DNA of 21,059 bases from a virus: the IMG/VR virus record IMGVR_UViG_3300043449_001729, positions 1-21,059 of that record, one strand, 5' to 3'. The position numbers and the translations under genes were made by a program. This document shows, piece by piece, positions 1 through 7,695 of the stretch. How positions within the stretch are numbered: position 1 is the stretch's first letter; each line of letters starts with the position of its first letter. The notes beneath the pieces were generated by a model, which saw only the letters and a list, made by a program, of their open reading frames with translations, ran no database searches and was not told the origin of the DNA.

Positions 1-671
1 AAACTTATCTATCTCCAATTTCGTTTGGTAGACCTGACCCTATTGTTGAGTTTGCAGAAAAACTTAAACGTACAGGCGATACCGATGATTGGAAAGCAGG
101 TAAGAAAATGGAGCCAAAGTTAAGAACTTTCGCACCGGTTATTGTAAGAGGTAAAGAAAGTGAAGGTGTTAAATTTTGGGGATTTGGTAAGACCGTTTAC
201 CAAGACATCTTAGGTTACATCGCTGACCCGGATTACGGAGATATCACCGACCCAATGAATGGTAGAGATATCGTATTAGAAATTACTTCAGCAGAAGAAT
301 CTAATGCAGCTTATCCAACAACAACTATTCGTGTTAAACCTTCTCAATCAAAGGTAGCTGATACAGCAGAAGGAATTCAAAGTGTATTAGAAAACCAAAA
401 AGATATTACTGAATTATATTCAGAATTATCTTACGCTGAATTAAAAGGTGTATTAGAGAATTGGTTAAACCCATCAGCAGCAGTAGCTACCGATGATGTT
501 GTTGAAGAATTGGAAGCACCAAAGGTATCCGCACCAAAACAACCATCAGTTGATTTAGGTGGAACATCTGATATTAGTGGTGATTTACCTTGGGAAAAGG
601 AAGAAGCTCCAAAAGCGGCAGCACCAAAAGATGATGTAGCATCTGCATTCGATGATTTATTCAACAACTAA
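1..671 (+). CDS. Single-stranded DNA-binding protein, gp32-like, 5' part missing
   Basis: This is the 3' part of a phage ssDNA-binding protein. The reading frame is open from base 3, so the start codon lies before the window; about 222 residues are visible. The first in-frame ATG at 108 is internal, because the sequence before it (LSPISFGRPDP...) reads as continuous protein. The visible part has an OB-fold-like stretch containing GVKFWGFGKTVY, then an Ala/Pro/Lys linker with repeated APK units, and an acidic end, DDVASAFDDLFNN. In the gp32 family such an acidic tail recruits other replication and recombination proteins. The expected role is to coat ssDNA at forks and recombination intermediates. 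The RecA/UvsX gene starts 12 bases downstream, as fits functional partners. The N-terminal zinc region of gp32 would be upstream and cannot be checked. The family call is moderately sure. Confidence 0.8.
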   Translation, partial: TYLSPISFGRPDPIVEFAEKLKRTGDTDDWKAGKKMEPKLRTFAPVIVRGKESEGVKFWGFGKTVYQDILGYIADPDYGDITDPMNGRDIVLEITSAEESNAAYPTTTIRVKPSQSKVADTAEGIQSVLENQKDITELYSELSYAELKGVLENWLNPSAAVATDDVVEELEAPKVSAPKQPSVDLGGTSDISGDLPWEKEEAPKAAAPKDDVASAFDDLFNN

Positions 672-683
672 AATTAGTTACAA

Positions 684-1790
684 ATGGCCAAAAGAGAAGA
701 AGATTTAGCGAGTATTCTCGCTGATTCTCTAAACAAACAAAATAAGGATGGTAAGATTGCCTACTTCTTAGATGATGATGGGGGCGACGCTCCTACCAAC
801 GTTAAGGATTGGTTATCTACGGGTAACGCAATGTTAGACGTAGCAATTTCAAATCGTCCTTATGGTGGTTTGCCGGTTGGTCGTATTAGTGAGATTACGG
901 GTTTAGAGCAGAGTGGAAAATCTCTGCTCTCCGCCCATCTCTTAGCAGAAACCCAAAAGAAGGGTGGTGTTGCAGTACTAATAGATACGGAAACCGCAGT
1001 AAGTAGAGAATTTTTAGAAGCAATTGGAGTAGATATCTCAAAACTACTTTACGTTTCAGTTGATACTGTTGAAGGTATCTTCGAAGCGTGTGAAACAATT
1101 ATTGAGAAAGTAAGAACGGGTGATAAGGATAGATTAGTTACAATCGTAGTTGATTCAGTAGCAGCAGCATCTTCAAAGAAAGAGATGGAAGCTGATTATG
1201 ATAAAGATGGTTACGCAACTGATAAGGCAATTATCATTTCCAAAGCAATGAGAAAGATTACCAATATGATTGGTCGTCAGTCAATTGCACTTGTATTCAC
1301 AAACCAATTAAGACAAAAAATGAACGCAATGTTTGGTGACCCTTGGACAACATCAGGTGGTAAAGCATTAGCATTTCATAGTTCAGTTAGATTGAGATTA
1401 AAAAGTATGGGTCAATTAAAAGTTGGCGATAGAATCGTTGGTATAAAAGTAAGGACTCAGGTTATTAAAAACCGAATGGGACCACCATTGAGACACGCAG
1501 ATTTTGATATCTTCTTTGATAGAGGTATTGATAACTACGGAGGTTGGTTGGCAGTTATGAAAGATGCTAAAATCTTAAAGCAAGCAGGAGCTTGGTATGA
1601 ATACATTGATATTGATACAGGCGAAATTAGTAAATTCCAATCTAAAGATTTCACTAAGATGTTAGAGAACGAAGAACTAAAAGACCAAATCTATCGTAGG
1701 ATTTGTGAGGCAACCATTTTACAATACAAAACAAATTCGGCAACGGATGAAGTTGAATCAACAACGGACGGAGCAAATGAGTCAGATTAA
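684..1790 (+). CDS. RecA/UvsX-family recombinase
   Basis: This strand-exchange ATPase of 368 residues pairs ssDNA with homologous duplex and in T4-like phages drives recombination-dependent replication. The Walker A loop is GLEQSGKS at residues 73-80, preceded by GGLPVGRISEI as in RecA. Walker B is LVTIVVDSVAA at 151-161. The DNA-binding loop region reads FTNQLRQKMNAMFGDPWTT and continues to SGGKALAFHSSVRLRL (about 205-240), which is closer to bacterial RecA (NQIR...GGNALKFYASVRL) than to T4 UvsX. The protein ends in a Glu/Asp/Thr-rich tail. The exonuclease gene overlaps its 3' end by 14 bases. The DNA encoding the P-loop forms a perfect 9-base inverted repeat and uses codons unlike the rest of the gene (see findings). 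The family call is sure; whether recA or uvsX is the better name is open. Confidence 0.95.
   Translation: MAKREEDLASILADSLNKQNKDGKIAYFLDDDGGDAPTNVKDWLSTGNAMLDVAISNRPYGGLPVGRISEITGLEQSGKSLLSAHLLAETQKKGGVAVLIDTETAVSREFLEAIGVDISKLLYVSVDTVEGIFEACETIIEKVRTGDKDRLVTIVVDSVAAASSKKEMEADYDKDGYATDKAIIISKAMRKITNMIGRQSIALVFTNQLRQKMNAMFGDPWTTSGGKALAFHSSVRLRLKSMGQLKVGDRIVGIKVRTQVIKNRMGPPLRHADFDIFFDRGIDNYGGWLAVMKDAKILKQAGAWYEYIDIDTGEISKFQSKDFTKMLENEELKDQIYRRICEATILQYKTNSATDEVESTTDGANESD
905..930 (+). other. Perfect 9-base inverted repeat in the recombinase P-loop codons
   Basis: AGAGCAGAG (905-913), loop TGGAAAAT (914-921), CTCTGCTCT (922-930). The arms match exactly. The repeat covers the codons for LEQSGKSLLS of the Walker A region and is unusually GC-rich for this window. 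Confidence 0.7.
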
Positions 1791-2835
1791 TAAGAAGTAT
1801 TTAGATATACTAAAACAAATAGATGAGGAACATAAAGGTTTTGGAGATTTGCAACGCAACTCGAAAACCTTAGTTATTGATGGTCTTAATACCTTCATTC
1901 GTTCCTGGTCAACCGCACCAAATCTTAACGATAATGGTGACCATATTGGAGGAATAGTCGGTACTTTAAAAAGTATCGGCTACGCCATCCGACTAATTAA
2001 CCCTACAAGAGTAGTCGTAGTATTCGATGGTAAAGGGGGTTCAAACAGCAGAAAAGAAATATACGCAGGATACAAATCCGAACGAGGCAAGAACAAAATC
2101 AAAATGAGATTGAATCGTGCCGCTTCGGTTGAAATGAATCCTGAAGAAGAAGGCATCTCAATGAAACGTCAAATGACAGCATTGGGAGAACTTTTATCTG
2201 CGTTACCCGTAACCATTATGATTTATGATGGTATCGAAGCTGATGATGTTATGGCGTATATCGCTACAACATTAAAGAAAGATAACGAAAAGGTAGTGAT
2301 AATGAGTTCGGATAAAGATTTCCTTCAATTAGTAAACAAAGATGTTAGCGCATATTCCCCATCTAAGAAAAAGATTTACACAATTGATGAAGTAAAAGAA
2401 GAATATGGATTTCATCCACATAACTTTATTAACTTCAGAATGATTGATGGCGATAAATCAGATAACGTAGAAGGTATTACCGGATTAGGCGCCAAAACGA
2501 TTATCAAAGCATTTCCAATATTAACAGAAGAAAACGTTCATACAACCGAATCTATGTTAGAGTACATTGAAACTCTACCAAAGAAATCAAAAGCACATGA
2601 ATTGTTTGAGAATAATTTGGAAATCTTAAAAAGAAATCGTAAATTGATGCAATTATCAGAACCGGAATTTAGTGGAAATCTTCGTATGAAAATTATGGAT
2701 AGATTTGATGAAACAATTCCAAAATTTGATAAGCATTCGTTTTTAAAATTAGGATTAAAACATCGTATGTTAGATGCTTTCCCAAATATAAACGATTGGT
2801 TACAATCAACATTTTCACATATAAGTAAATTTTAA
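1777..2835 (+). CDS. 5'-3' exonuclease, FEN/phage RNase H type
   Basis: This is a flap endonuclease/RNase H-like nuclease that would remove RNA primers and 5' flaps from lagging-strand fragments. I place the start at the ATG at 1777 (352 residues), since the family-like sequence begins soon after and a GGAG lies just upstream; an earlier in-frame ATG at 1705 would lie deep inside recA. Acidic metal-binding residues fall where expected: LVIDGLNTF (D35), VVVVFDGKGG (D84), DGIEADD (E154, D156, D157), SSDKDFLQL (D179, D181) and MIDGDKSDN (D225, D229). A helix-hairpin-helix-like VEGITGLGAKT follows at 231-241. Length is close to T4 RNase H. It overlaps the recombinase stop and is followed 10 bases later by the co-chaperonin gene. 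Confidence 0.92.
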   Translation: MSQINKKYLDILKQIDEEHKGFGDLQRNSKTLVIDGLNTFIRSWSTAPNLNDNGDHIGGIVGTLKSIGYAIRLINPTRVVVVFDGKGGSNSRKEIYAGYKSERGKNKIKMRLNRAASVEMNPEEEGISMKRQMTALGELLSALPVTIMIYDGIEADDVMAYIATTLKKDNEKVVIMSSDKDFLQLVNKDVSAYSPSKKKIYTIDEVKEEYGFHPHNFINFRMIDGDKSDNVEGITGLGAKTIIKAFPILTEENVHTTESMLEYIETLPKKSKAHELFENNLEILKRNRKLMQLSEPEFSGNLRMKIMDRFDETIPKFDKHSFLKLGLKHRMLDAFPNINDWLQSTFSHISKF

Positions 2836-2845
2836 AAAATAAGTT

Positions 2846-3151
2846 ATGACAGACAAAGTAGCACAACCATTAGGAGATAGAGTTCTTCTAAAAGAATCAG
2901 AAAAACAAAATGATAAAACAGCAGGTGGTATCATCATTCCAGATAGTGCAAAATTGGAAGATGTAAAACGTGCGCAAGTTATCAAAGCAGGACCTGGAAT
3001 TTATACTCAAAATGGAACATTAATTCCAATGAGCGTAACCGAAGGTGATGAAGTAATTTTACCACCATACCATCAGGGTATTGAGGTTAAAGTTAATGGA
3101 GAAAAATATACCTTATTAAGAGAATCAGAAATCTTAATGGTATTAAAATAA
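2846..3151 (+). CDS. GroES-like co-chaperonin
   Basis: This co-chaperonin of 101 residues should cap host GroEL, probably to fold phage capsid or other proteins. Family features are the N-terminal QPLGDRVLLKE, a flexible mobile loop at about 18-34 carrying the hydrophobic tripeptide in GGIIIPDSA, then AQVIKAGPG and GDEVILPPYHQGIEVK. The C-terminal LRESEILMVL matches the GroES closing strand. It resembles bacterial GroES (GGIVL in the mobile loop) more than the divergent T4 gp31. It is a little longer than the usual 90-97 residues, with extra residues near PPYHQG. It sits between replication genes and is probably cotranscribed with them. The start follows the A/T-rich context AAATAAGTTATG, without a Shine-Dalgarno. 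Confidence 0.95.
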   Translation: MTDKVAQPLGDRVLLKESEKQNDKTAGGIIIPDSAKLEDVKRAQVIKAGPGIYTQNGTLIPMSVTEGDEVILPPYHQGIEVKVNGEKYTLLRESEILMVLK

Positions 3152-3179
3152 TTTTTAAATTAAAACATGGAGAAAAACT

Positions 3180-3425
3180 ATGAAGTGTATTAAATGTATT
3201 AAAGTAGCCAAAGGTTACGAATTAGATGAAATCCGTAGAGTAGCAGATATTGATGCGGATGAAAGAGTAAAAGGTGGTTATTGGAAGTTTATTCCAAAAT
3301 CAGAATGGAAGTTGGCAACTCGTAAACCGACCAAGTCCGACCAAGTTATCGACCAAGCTACCGACCAAGTAGTTGAGTTATCAATCGAAGAGAAGAAATT
3401 AGCAAGAAAGAAAAAAACTAAATAA
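3180..3425 (+). CDS. Small basic protein of unknown function
   Basis: I do not recognise this 81-residue protein. It begins MKCIKCIKVAKGYEL, which contains a CxxC pair but no second pair, so a zinc site is doubtful. The middle (RVKGGYWKFIPKSEWKLATR) has the look of a small beta domain. The C-terminal third has DQ-x-x repeats (SDQVIDQATDQVVE), encoded by near-identical DNA octamers, and ends in a lysine-rich tail (KKLARKKKTK). It has one of the few plausible Shine-Dalgarno sequences here, GGAG seven bases before the ATG. Its stop overlaps the helicase start by one base (TAATG), so the two are probably translationally coupled and it may work with the helicase. That link is inference. Confidence 0.75.
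   Translation: MKCIKCIKVAKGYELDEIRRVADIDADERVKGGYWKFIPKSEWKLATRKPTKSDQVIDQATDQVVELSIEEKKLARKKKTK
3328..3369 (+). repeat. Four copies of the octamer CGACCAAG
   Basis: The octamer CGACCAAG occurs at 3328, 3338, 3350 and 3362. The last three are in frame at 12-base spacing and encode the repeated Asp-Gln pairs of the small protein. The first is 10 bases from the second and lies in another frame, so the repeat is at the DNA level and not only a protein repeat. Confidence 0.8.
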
Positions 3426-4780
3426 TGGAAGCAGTAGATACATTAACCAAATATGGCCAATCGTATCAATCTAAAGTTGTAGCTTCCCTTATATCAGATG
3501 TAAAGTTCTTAGAACAGGTAACTGAAATAACTAAACCAGCTTTTTTTGAATCACAAGCCAACCAATGGATTATTGGAGAAGTTCAACACTACTTCGATGA
3601 ATTCCGTACATCCCCTACTATGGAGGTGTTTAAGATTAAGGTGGGCGAAGTTGAGGATAAAGTATTAAAGCAGACTGTTGTTGAACAACTAAAGGCTGTA
3701 TATTTACAGGTTGGTTCTGAAGATTTACCATATGTTAAAAAAGAATACCTTACTTTTGCTAAAAATCAAAAAGTTAAAGATGCCCTTCTAAAATCGGTAG
3801 ATTTACTCAAAGCAGGAAACTACGATAAGATTATAGATACGATGATGGCAGCATCCAAAGTTGGAGTAGAAAATGACTTAGGATTAGATTACATCGATAA
3901 TTTCGAATTGATTATGGAAGATGTCAAACGAAATTCAGTATCGACGGGATGGGAAGTAGTTGATGAGTTAATGGATGGTGGATTAGGTCCCGGCGAATTA
4001 GGGGTTGTAATGGCACCTTCTGGTATTGGTAAGAGTTGGTTCTTATCAAAGATAGCTTGTTCAGCAGTTCAAAAAGGATTAAATGTTTTACATTATACTT
4101 TGGAATTATCTGAAAGTTATGTAGGACAACGATATACAACAATCCTTACAGGTATTCAAACATCCGAACATAAAGAACGTAAAGAAGAAATCGTTCGTAA
4201 GATTAAGAATACGCCAGGTAGAGTTCGTATTAAATACTATCCACCACAATTCGCATCTTCAAAAACATTATCAGCTCATATTGAAAAGTTAAAAGCAAGT
4301 GGATTCAATCCAAATTTAATTATCATTGATTACGCCGATTTATTAAAAAGCAGTAGTAATAGAGATGGATTATATGCAGAATTGGGTGGTATCTACGAAG
4401 AACTTAGAGGTTTGAGTGGTGAAACGGGTATTCCAATTTGGACAGCAACTCAAACTAATAGAGCAGCTATTGACCACGAAGTTATCCAAGCGGATTCAGT
4501 CGGCGATTCATATAAGAAAGTTCAAACGGCTGACTTCATTATGAGTGTTAGTAGAAAGACCAAAGATAAATTATCAAACACAGGTCGTATTCATATTGTA
4601 AAGAATCGATTTGGACCTGATGGAATGACATTTCCTGCTAAGATTGATACGTTTCACGGAATTATGGATGTGTTTGCAGCTAATTCCGCAGATGGAGTTA
4701 TCGCAACAAAAGACTCTAAAAATGGAGAAAATTTAGAGAAAAAATTATTACATAAAAAGTATGTGGAGAATATGGGATAA
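3425..4780 (+). CDS. Replicative DNA helicase, DnaB/gp41 type
   Basis: This is a hexameric 5'-3' helicase that would unwind the fork on the lagging strand. Of the 451 residues, the first 150 form a helical N-terminal domain and the rest a RecA-like ATPase core. STGWEVVDELMDGGLGPGEL (173-192) is the usual lead-in. Walker A is APSGIGKS at 197-204, HYTLELSE (223-230) is the H1a-type motif, Walker B is LIIIDYADLL at 298-307, and WTATQTNR (339-346) carries the conserved Gln. The end of the core (HIVKNRFGPDG) matches the DnaB motif H4 region. The start overlaps the previous stop by one base. No primase is visible in the window, and there is no primase domain on this protein. Confidence 0.93.
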   Translation: MEAVDTLTKYGQSYQSKVVASLISDVKFLEQVTEITKPAFFESQANQWIIGEVQHYFDEFRTSPTMEVFKIKVGEVEDKVLKQTVVEQLKAVYLQVGSEDLPYVKKEYLTFAKNQKVKDALLKSVDLLKAGNYDKIIDTMMAASKVGVENDLGLDYIDNFELIMEDVKRNSVSTGWEVVDELMDGGLGPGELGVVMAPSGIGKSWFLSKIACSAVQKGLNVLHYTLELSESYVGQRYTTILTGIQTSEHKERKEEIVRKIKNTPGRVRIKYYPPQFASSKTLSAHIEKLKASGFNPNLIIIDYADLLKSSSNRDGLYAELGGIYEELRGLSGETGIPIWTATQTNRAAIDHEVIQADSVGDSYKKVQTADFIMSVSRKTKDKLSNTGRIHIVKNRFGPDGMTFPAKIDTFHGIMDVFAANSADGVIATKDSKNGENLEKKLLHKKYVENMG

Positions 4781-4878
4781 CTGAAAAAATGTCATATAAA
4801 GTTTTCTAAAGAAAAGAGAAAATTTTAATTTTAGACATATAGTTATACTTACACTTCAAAAGAAAATAGACCAATAAT
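4781..4878 (+). other. Intergenic stretch before nrdB, no clear promoter
   Basis: This 98-base AT-rich gap precedes the reductase genes. It contains a weak TTTTCT-AA-AGAAAA inverted repeat near 4802-4815 and a GTTATAC at 4842-4848 that resembles the bases after the TATATTTG box of the 10711 promoter. I could not fit the TTG, 20 bases, TAnnTTTG pattern to it. Confidence 0.4.
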
Positions 4879-5892
4879 ATGAGCAAATTATTTACTGAAA
4901 GAATCGCCTACAAACCATTTGAATACCCAGACTACTACAATGAAGGTTGGTTAAAGCAAATGCAGGCATTTTGGTTACATACTGAAATACCAATGCAGGG
5001 CGATGTGAAGGATTGGAATGAAAATTTAACAGAAGAAGAAAAACATTTAGTAGGTAATATTCTTTTAGGATTTGCACAAACGGAATGTGCAGTTTCTGAC
5101 TATTGGACAGGTATGGTTACCAAATGGTTTCCAAAGCATGAGATTAGACAAATGGCAATGTCGTTTGGTTCACAAGAAACAATCCATTCAGTTGCATACT
5201 CATACTTAAACGAAACATTAGGATTAGATGACTTTGCAGGCTTTATGCATGATGAGGTTATGAAAGAAAGATTTGAACTTCTTACAAACACAACCGCAGA
5301 TTGGACTCCCAAAGATTTACAAAAGAATCATAAGGCGAGAGTAGAAGTAGCACGTTCATTAGCAATCTTTTCAGCATTTGCAGAAGGTGTGGCATTATAC
5401 TCATCATTCGCTGTATTATATTCTTTCCAAATGAGAAATCTATTGAAAGGTATTGGGCAACAAATGAAATGGAGTGTTAGAGATGAATCTCTACATTCAA
5501 AAATGGGATGTCAATTATTCAGACATATGTGTGAGGAGTTTCCTGAATTATTGGAGGAAGCTAAAAAGGATATTTACGAAGCAGCACTTATCATTAGAGA
5601 TTTAGAACATAAGTTCATTGATAAAATTTTTGAAATGGGTGATTTAGAGAATCTTAAAGCAGATGATTTAAAAGAATTCATTACAAAGAGGGTTAATGAG
5701 AAATTAGCAGAATTAGGTTATAATCCAATACCAGGAGGAGATGATTACTTTGAATTTGATGAGAAGAAAGCATCCGAATTGGATTGGTTTTATCATCTTA
5801 CGGGAGGAGTTACACACACCGATTTCTTCGCAATGAGACCAACGGATTATTCAAAAGCAGGAGAAGGTGAAAATTGGGATGATATATTTTAA
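4879..5892 (+). CDS. nrdB: Ribonucleotide reductase class I, beta (radical) subunit
   Basis: The beta subunit houses the metal centre and radical used by NrdA to reduce ribonucleotides. Its 337 residues carry the expected ligands: E69 (FAQTECAV), E100 and H103 with the radical tyrosine Y107 (QETIHSVAYSY), E169 (AFAEGVALY), and E203 with H206 (RDESLHSKMG). The tyrosine points to a tyrosyl-radical type, not a Tyr-less manganese/iron type. The acidic end GEGENWDDIF fits the flexible tail that docks into NrdA. The nrdA gene starts 10 bases later. The order is nrdB-nrdA, and no intron or homing endonuclease interrupts either gene. Confidence 0.97.
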   Translation: MSKLFTERIAYKPFEYPDYYNEGWLKQMQAFWLHTEIPMQGDVKDWNENLTEEEKHLVGNILLGFAQTECAVSDYWTGMVTKWFPKHEIRQMAMSFGSQETIHSVAYSYLNETLGLDDFAGFMHDEVMKERFELLTNTTADWTPKDLQKNHKARVEVARSLAIFSAFAEGVALYSSFAVLYSFQMRNLLKGIGQQMKWSVRDESLHSKMGCQLFRHMCEEFPELLEEAKKDIYEAALIIRDLEHKFIDKIFEMGDLENLKADDLKEFITKRVNEKLAELGYNPIPGGDDYFEFDEKKASELDWFYHLTGGVTHTDFFAMRPTDYSKAGEGENWDDIF

Positions 5893-5902
5893 ATTATAAG
5901 TT

Positions 5903-7684
5903 ATGAAAAATTACGGAGAAGAATATGGATGGGAAGTAGATGTCGATTTTCCTTATTGGGGAAACAATGAGATATATGTAAAAACCATATCCAAAACATA
6001 TCTACAAGCCGGCGAAAAGCCAAAAGATGCATATTGGAGAGTTGCTACGGCAGTTGCTAAGAGATTGGATAAACCGCAATTGGCAACAAAGTTCTTTGAT
6101 TACATTTGGAAGGGATGGTTATGTTTAGCAACACCAGTATTATCAAACACAGGTACTGATAGAGGTTTACCAATCTCTTGCTTCGGTATCGATGTGGGTG
6201 ATAGTGTTTATGAAATCGGTTCTAAGAACTTAGAATTGATGTTGTTAGCAAAACACGGAGGTGGTGTTGGTATTGGAATCAATATGATACGACCTGCAGG
6301 TTCTAAAATCACCGGCAATGGAACAAGCGATGGTATTGTACCATTTGCTAAAATTTATGATTCTACAATACTTGCAACCAATCAGGGTAGTGTTCGTAGA
6401 GGAGCAGCATCGGTAAACATTAAAATTGAACATAAAGATTTTGAAGATTTCTTAGAGATTAGAGAACCTAAAGGTGATGTAAATCGCCAATCACTTAACT
6501 TACATCAATGTGTTGTAATTAGTGATAAATTTATGAAGAAATTGGAAGAAGGTGATAGTGATGCTCGTAGAAAATGGGGTAAATTATTACAAAAAAGAAA
6601 AGCAACCGGCGAACCATATATTATGTACAAAGGAAATGTGAACAAAGCAAATCCTGAAATGTATAAGAAGAATGGATTGAAAGTTCATATGACTAATATT
6701 TGTTCTGAAATCGTTTTACATACCGATGAACAACATTCATTCGTTTGTTGTTTGAGTTCTTTGAACTTAGCAAAATACGACGAGTGGAAAGATACTGATT
6801 TGGTTTATACATCCACCATTTTCTTAGATGGTGTATTGGAAGAATTCTTACAAAGAGCTAAGAATATGAAAGGATTTGAGAATTCAGTTCGTTCAGCAGA
6901 AAGAGGTAGAGCATTGGGATTGGGAGTTTTAGGATGGCACACTTACCTACAACAAAAAGGATTACCATTTGAAGGGTTACAAGCACAATTTGAAACTCGT
7001 AAGATTTTTTCTCAATTAAAGATTGAATCTGAAAGAGCAAGTAGAGATTTGGCAAACGAATATGGCGAACCATTATGGTGTAAAGAAAGTGGATTCCGTA
7101 ATACTCACCTAAGAGCGGTAGCACCTACGGTATCAAATTCTAAATTGAGTGGTAATGTAAGTAGTGGTATTGAACCTTGGGCAGCTAATGTATTTACGGA
7201 GCAAACATCAAAAGGAACTTTTATTAGAAAGAATCCTGAATTGGAAAGAGTATTTAAAAAAATAGGTAAAAACACCAAAGAAGTATGGGATAAAATACTT
7301 GCAGATGGTGGTTCGGTGCAAGATTTAGATTTTTTAGATGAATGGTGTTTTTCGCAAGGAAAATTAGTTGAATGTAAAGAAGTATCGATAGATGAAAGAG
7401 CACATAGATGTAATTCGGTTAAAGATGTATTCAAAACATTTAAAGAAATTAATCAATTAGATTTAGTAAGACAAGCAGGTATAAGACAACAATATATTGA
7501 CCAAGCAGTTTCTCTAAACTTAGCATTTCCTGCAACCGCAGAACCAAAATGGATTAATCAAATCCATATGGAAGCTTGGAAGCAAGGAGTAAAAACTTTA
7601 TATTATATGAGAACCGAATCAGTTTTACGAGGTGATATCGCTGCGAGAGCAATGGATGAAACTTGTGTAAGTTGTGAAGGATAA
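5903..7684 (+). CDS. nrdA: Ribonucleotide reductase class I, alpha (catalytic) subunit, no ATP-cone
   Basis: The catalytic subunit reduces ribonucleoside diphosphates to deoxy forms. Recognised elements are TPVLSNTGTDRGLPISCF with redox Cys93, the active-site set N265/C267/E269 in TNICSEI, the partner cysteine in CCLSSLNL (282-283), SSGIEPW, the tyrosine pair Y567-Y568 (LYYMRTES) of the radical path, and the C-terminal pair C588-x-x-C591 that relays electrons from thioredoxin. At 593 residues it is much shorter than the roughly 760 of E. coli NrdA: the protein starts directly at the catalytic barrel without an N-terminal ATP-cone, so the usual dATP off-switch should be absent. The thioredoxin gene 3' of phoH is a likely reductant. 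The start context is AAATTATAAGTTATG. Confidence 0.96.
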   Translation: MKNYGEEYGWEVDVDFPYWGNNEIYVKTISKTYLQAGEKPKDAYWRVATAVAKRLDKPQLATKFFDYIWKGWLCLATPVLSNTGTDRGLPISCFGIDVGDSVYEIGSKNLELMLLAKHGGGVGIGINMIRPAGSKITGNGTSDGIVPFAKIYDSTILATNQGSVRRGAASVNIKIEHKDFEDFLEIREPKGDVNRQSLNLHQCVVISDKFMKKLEEGDSDARRKWGKLLQKRKATGEPYIMYKGNVNKANPEMYKKNGLKVHMTNICSEIVLHTDEQHSFVCCLSSLNLAKYDEWKDTDLVYTSTIFLDGVLEEFLQRAKNMKGFENSVRSAERGRALGLGVLGWHTYLQQKGLPFEGLQAQFETRKIFSQLKIESERASRDLANEYGEPLWCKESGFRNTHLRAVAPTVSNSKLSGNVSSGIEPWAANVFTEQTSKGTFIRKNPELERVFKKIGKNTKEVWDKILADGGSVQDLDFLDEWCFSQGKLVECKEVSIDERAHRCNSVKDVFKTFKEINQLDLVRQAGIRQQYIDQAVSLNLAFPATAEPKWINQIHMEAWKQGVKTLYYMRTESVLRGDIAARAMDETCVSCEG

Positions 7685-7695
7685 ACTTAAATACA

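Noticed and set aside
1705-1776. Longer start for the exonuclease at 1705
   Set aside because: It would overlap the recombinase by 86 bases and add 24 residues with no family resemblance.
3167-3193. Tiny open frame ATGGAGAAAAACTATGAA just before the small basic protein
   Set aside because: It is only 8 codons, with no independent signal; the GGAG within it serves better as the ribosome site for the ATG at 3180.
7105-7434. 109-codon open frame on the minus strand
   Set aside because: It overlaps conserved NrdA sequence on the other strand; no motif or start signal.
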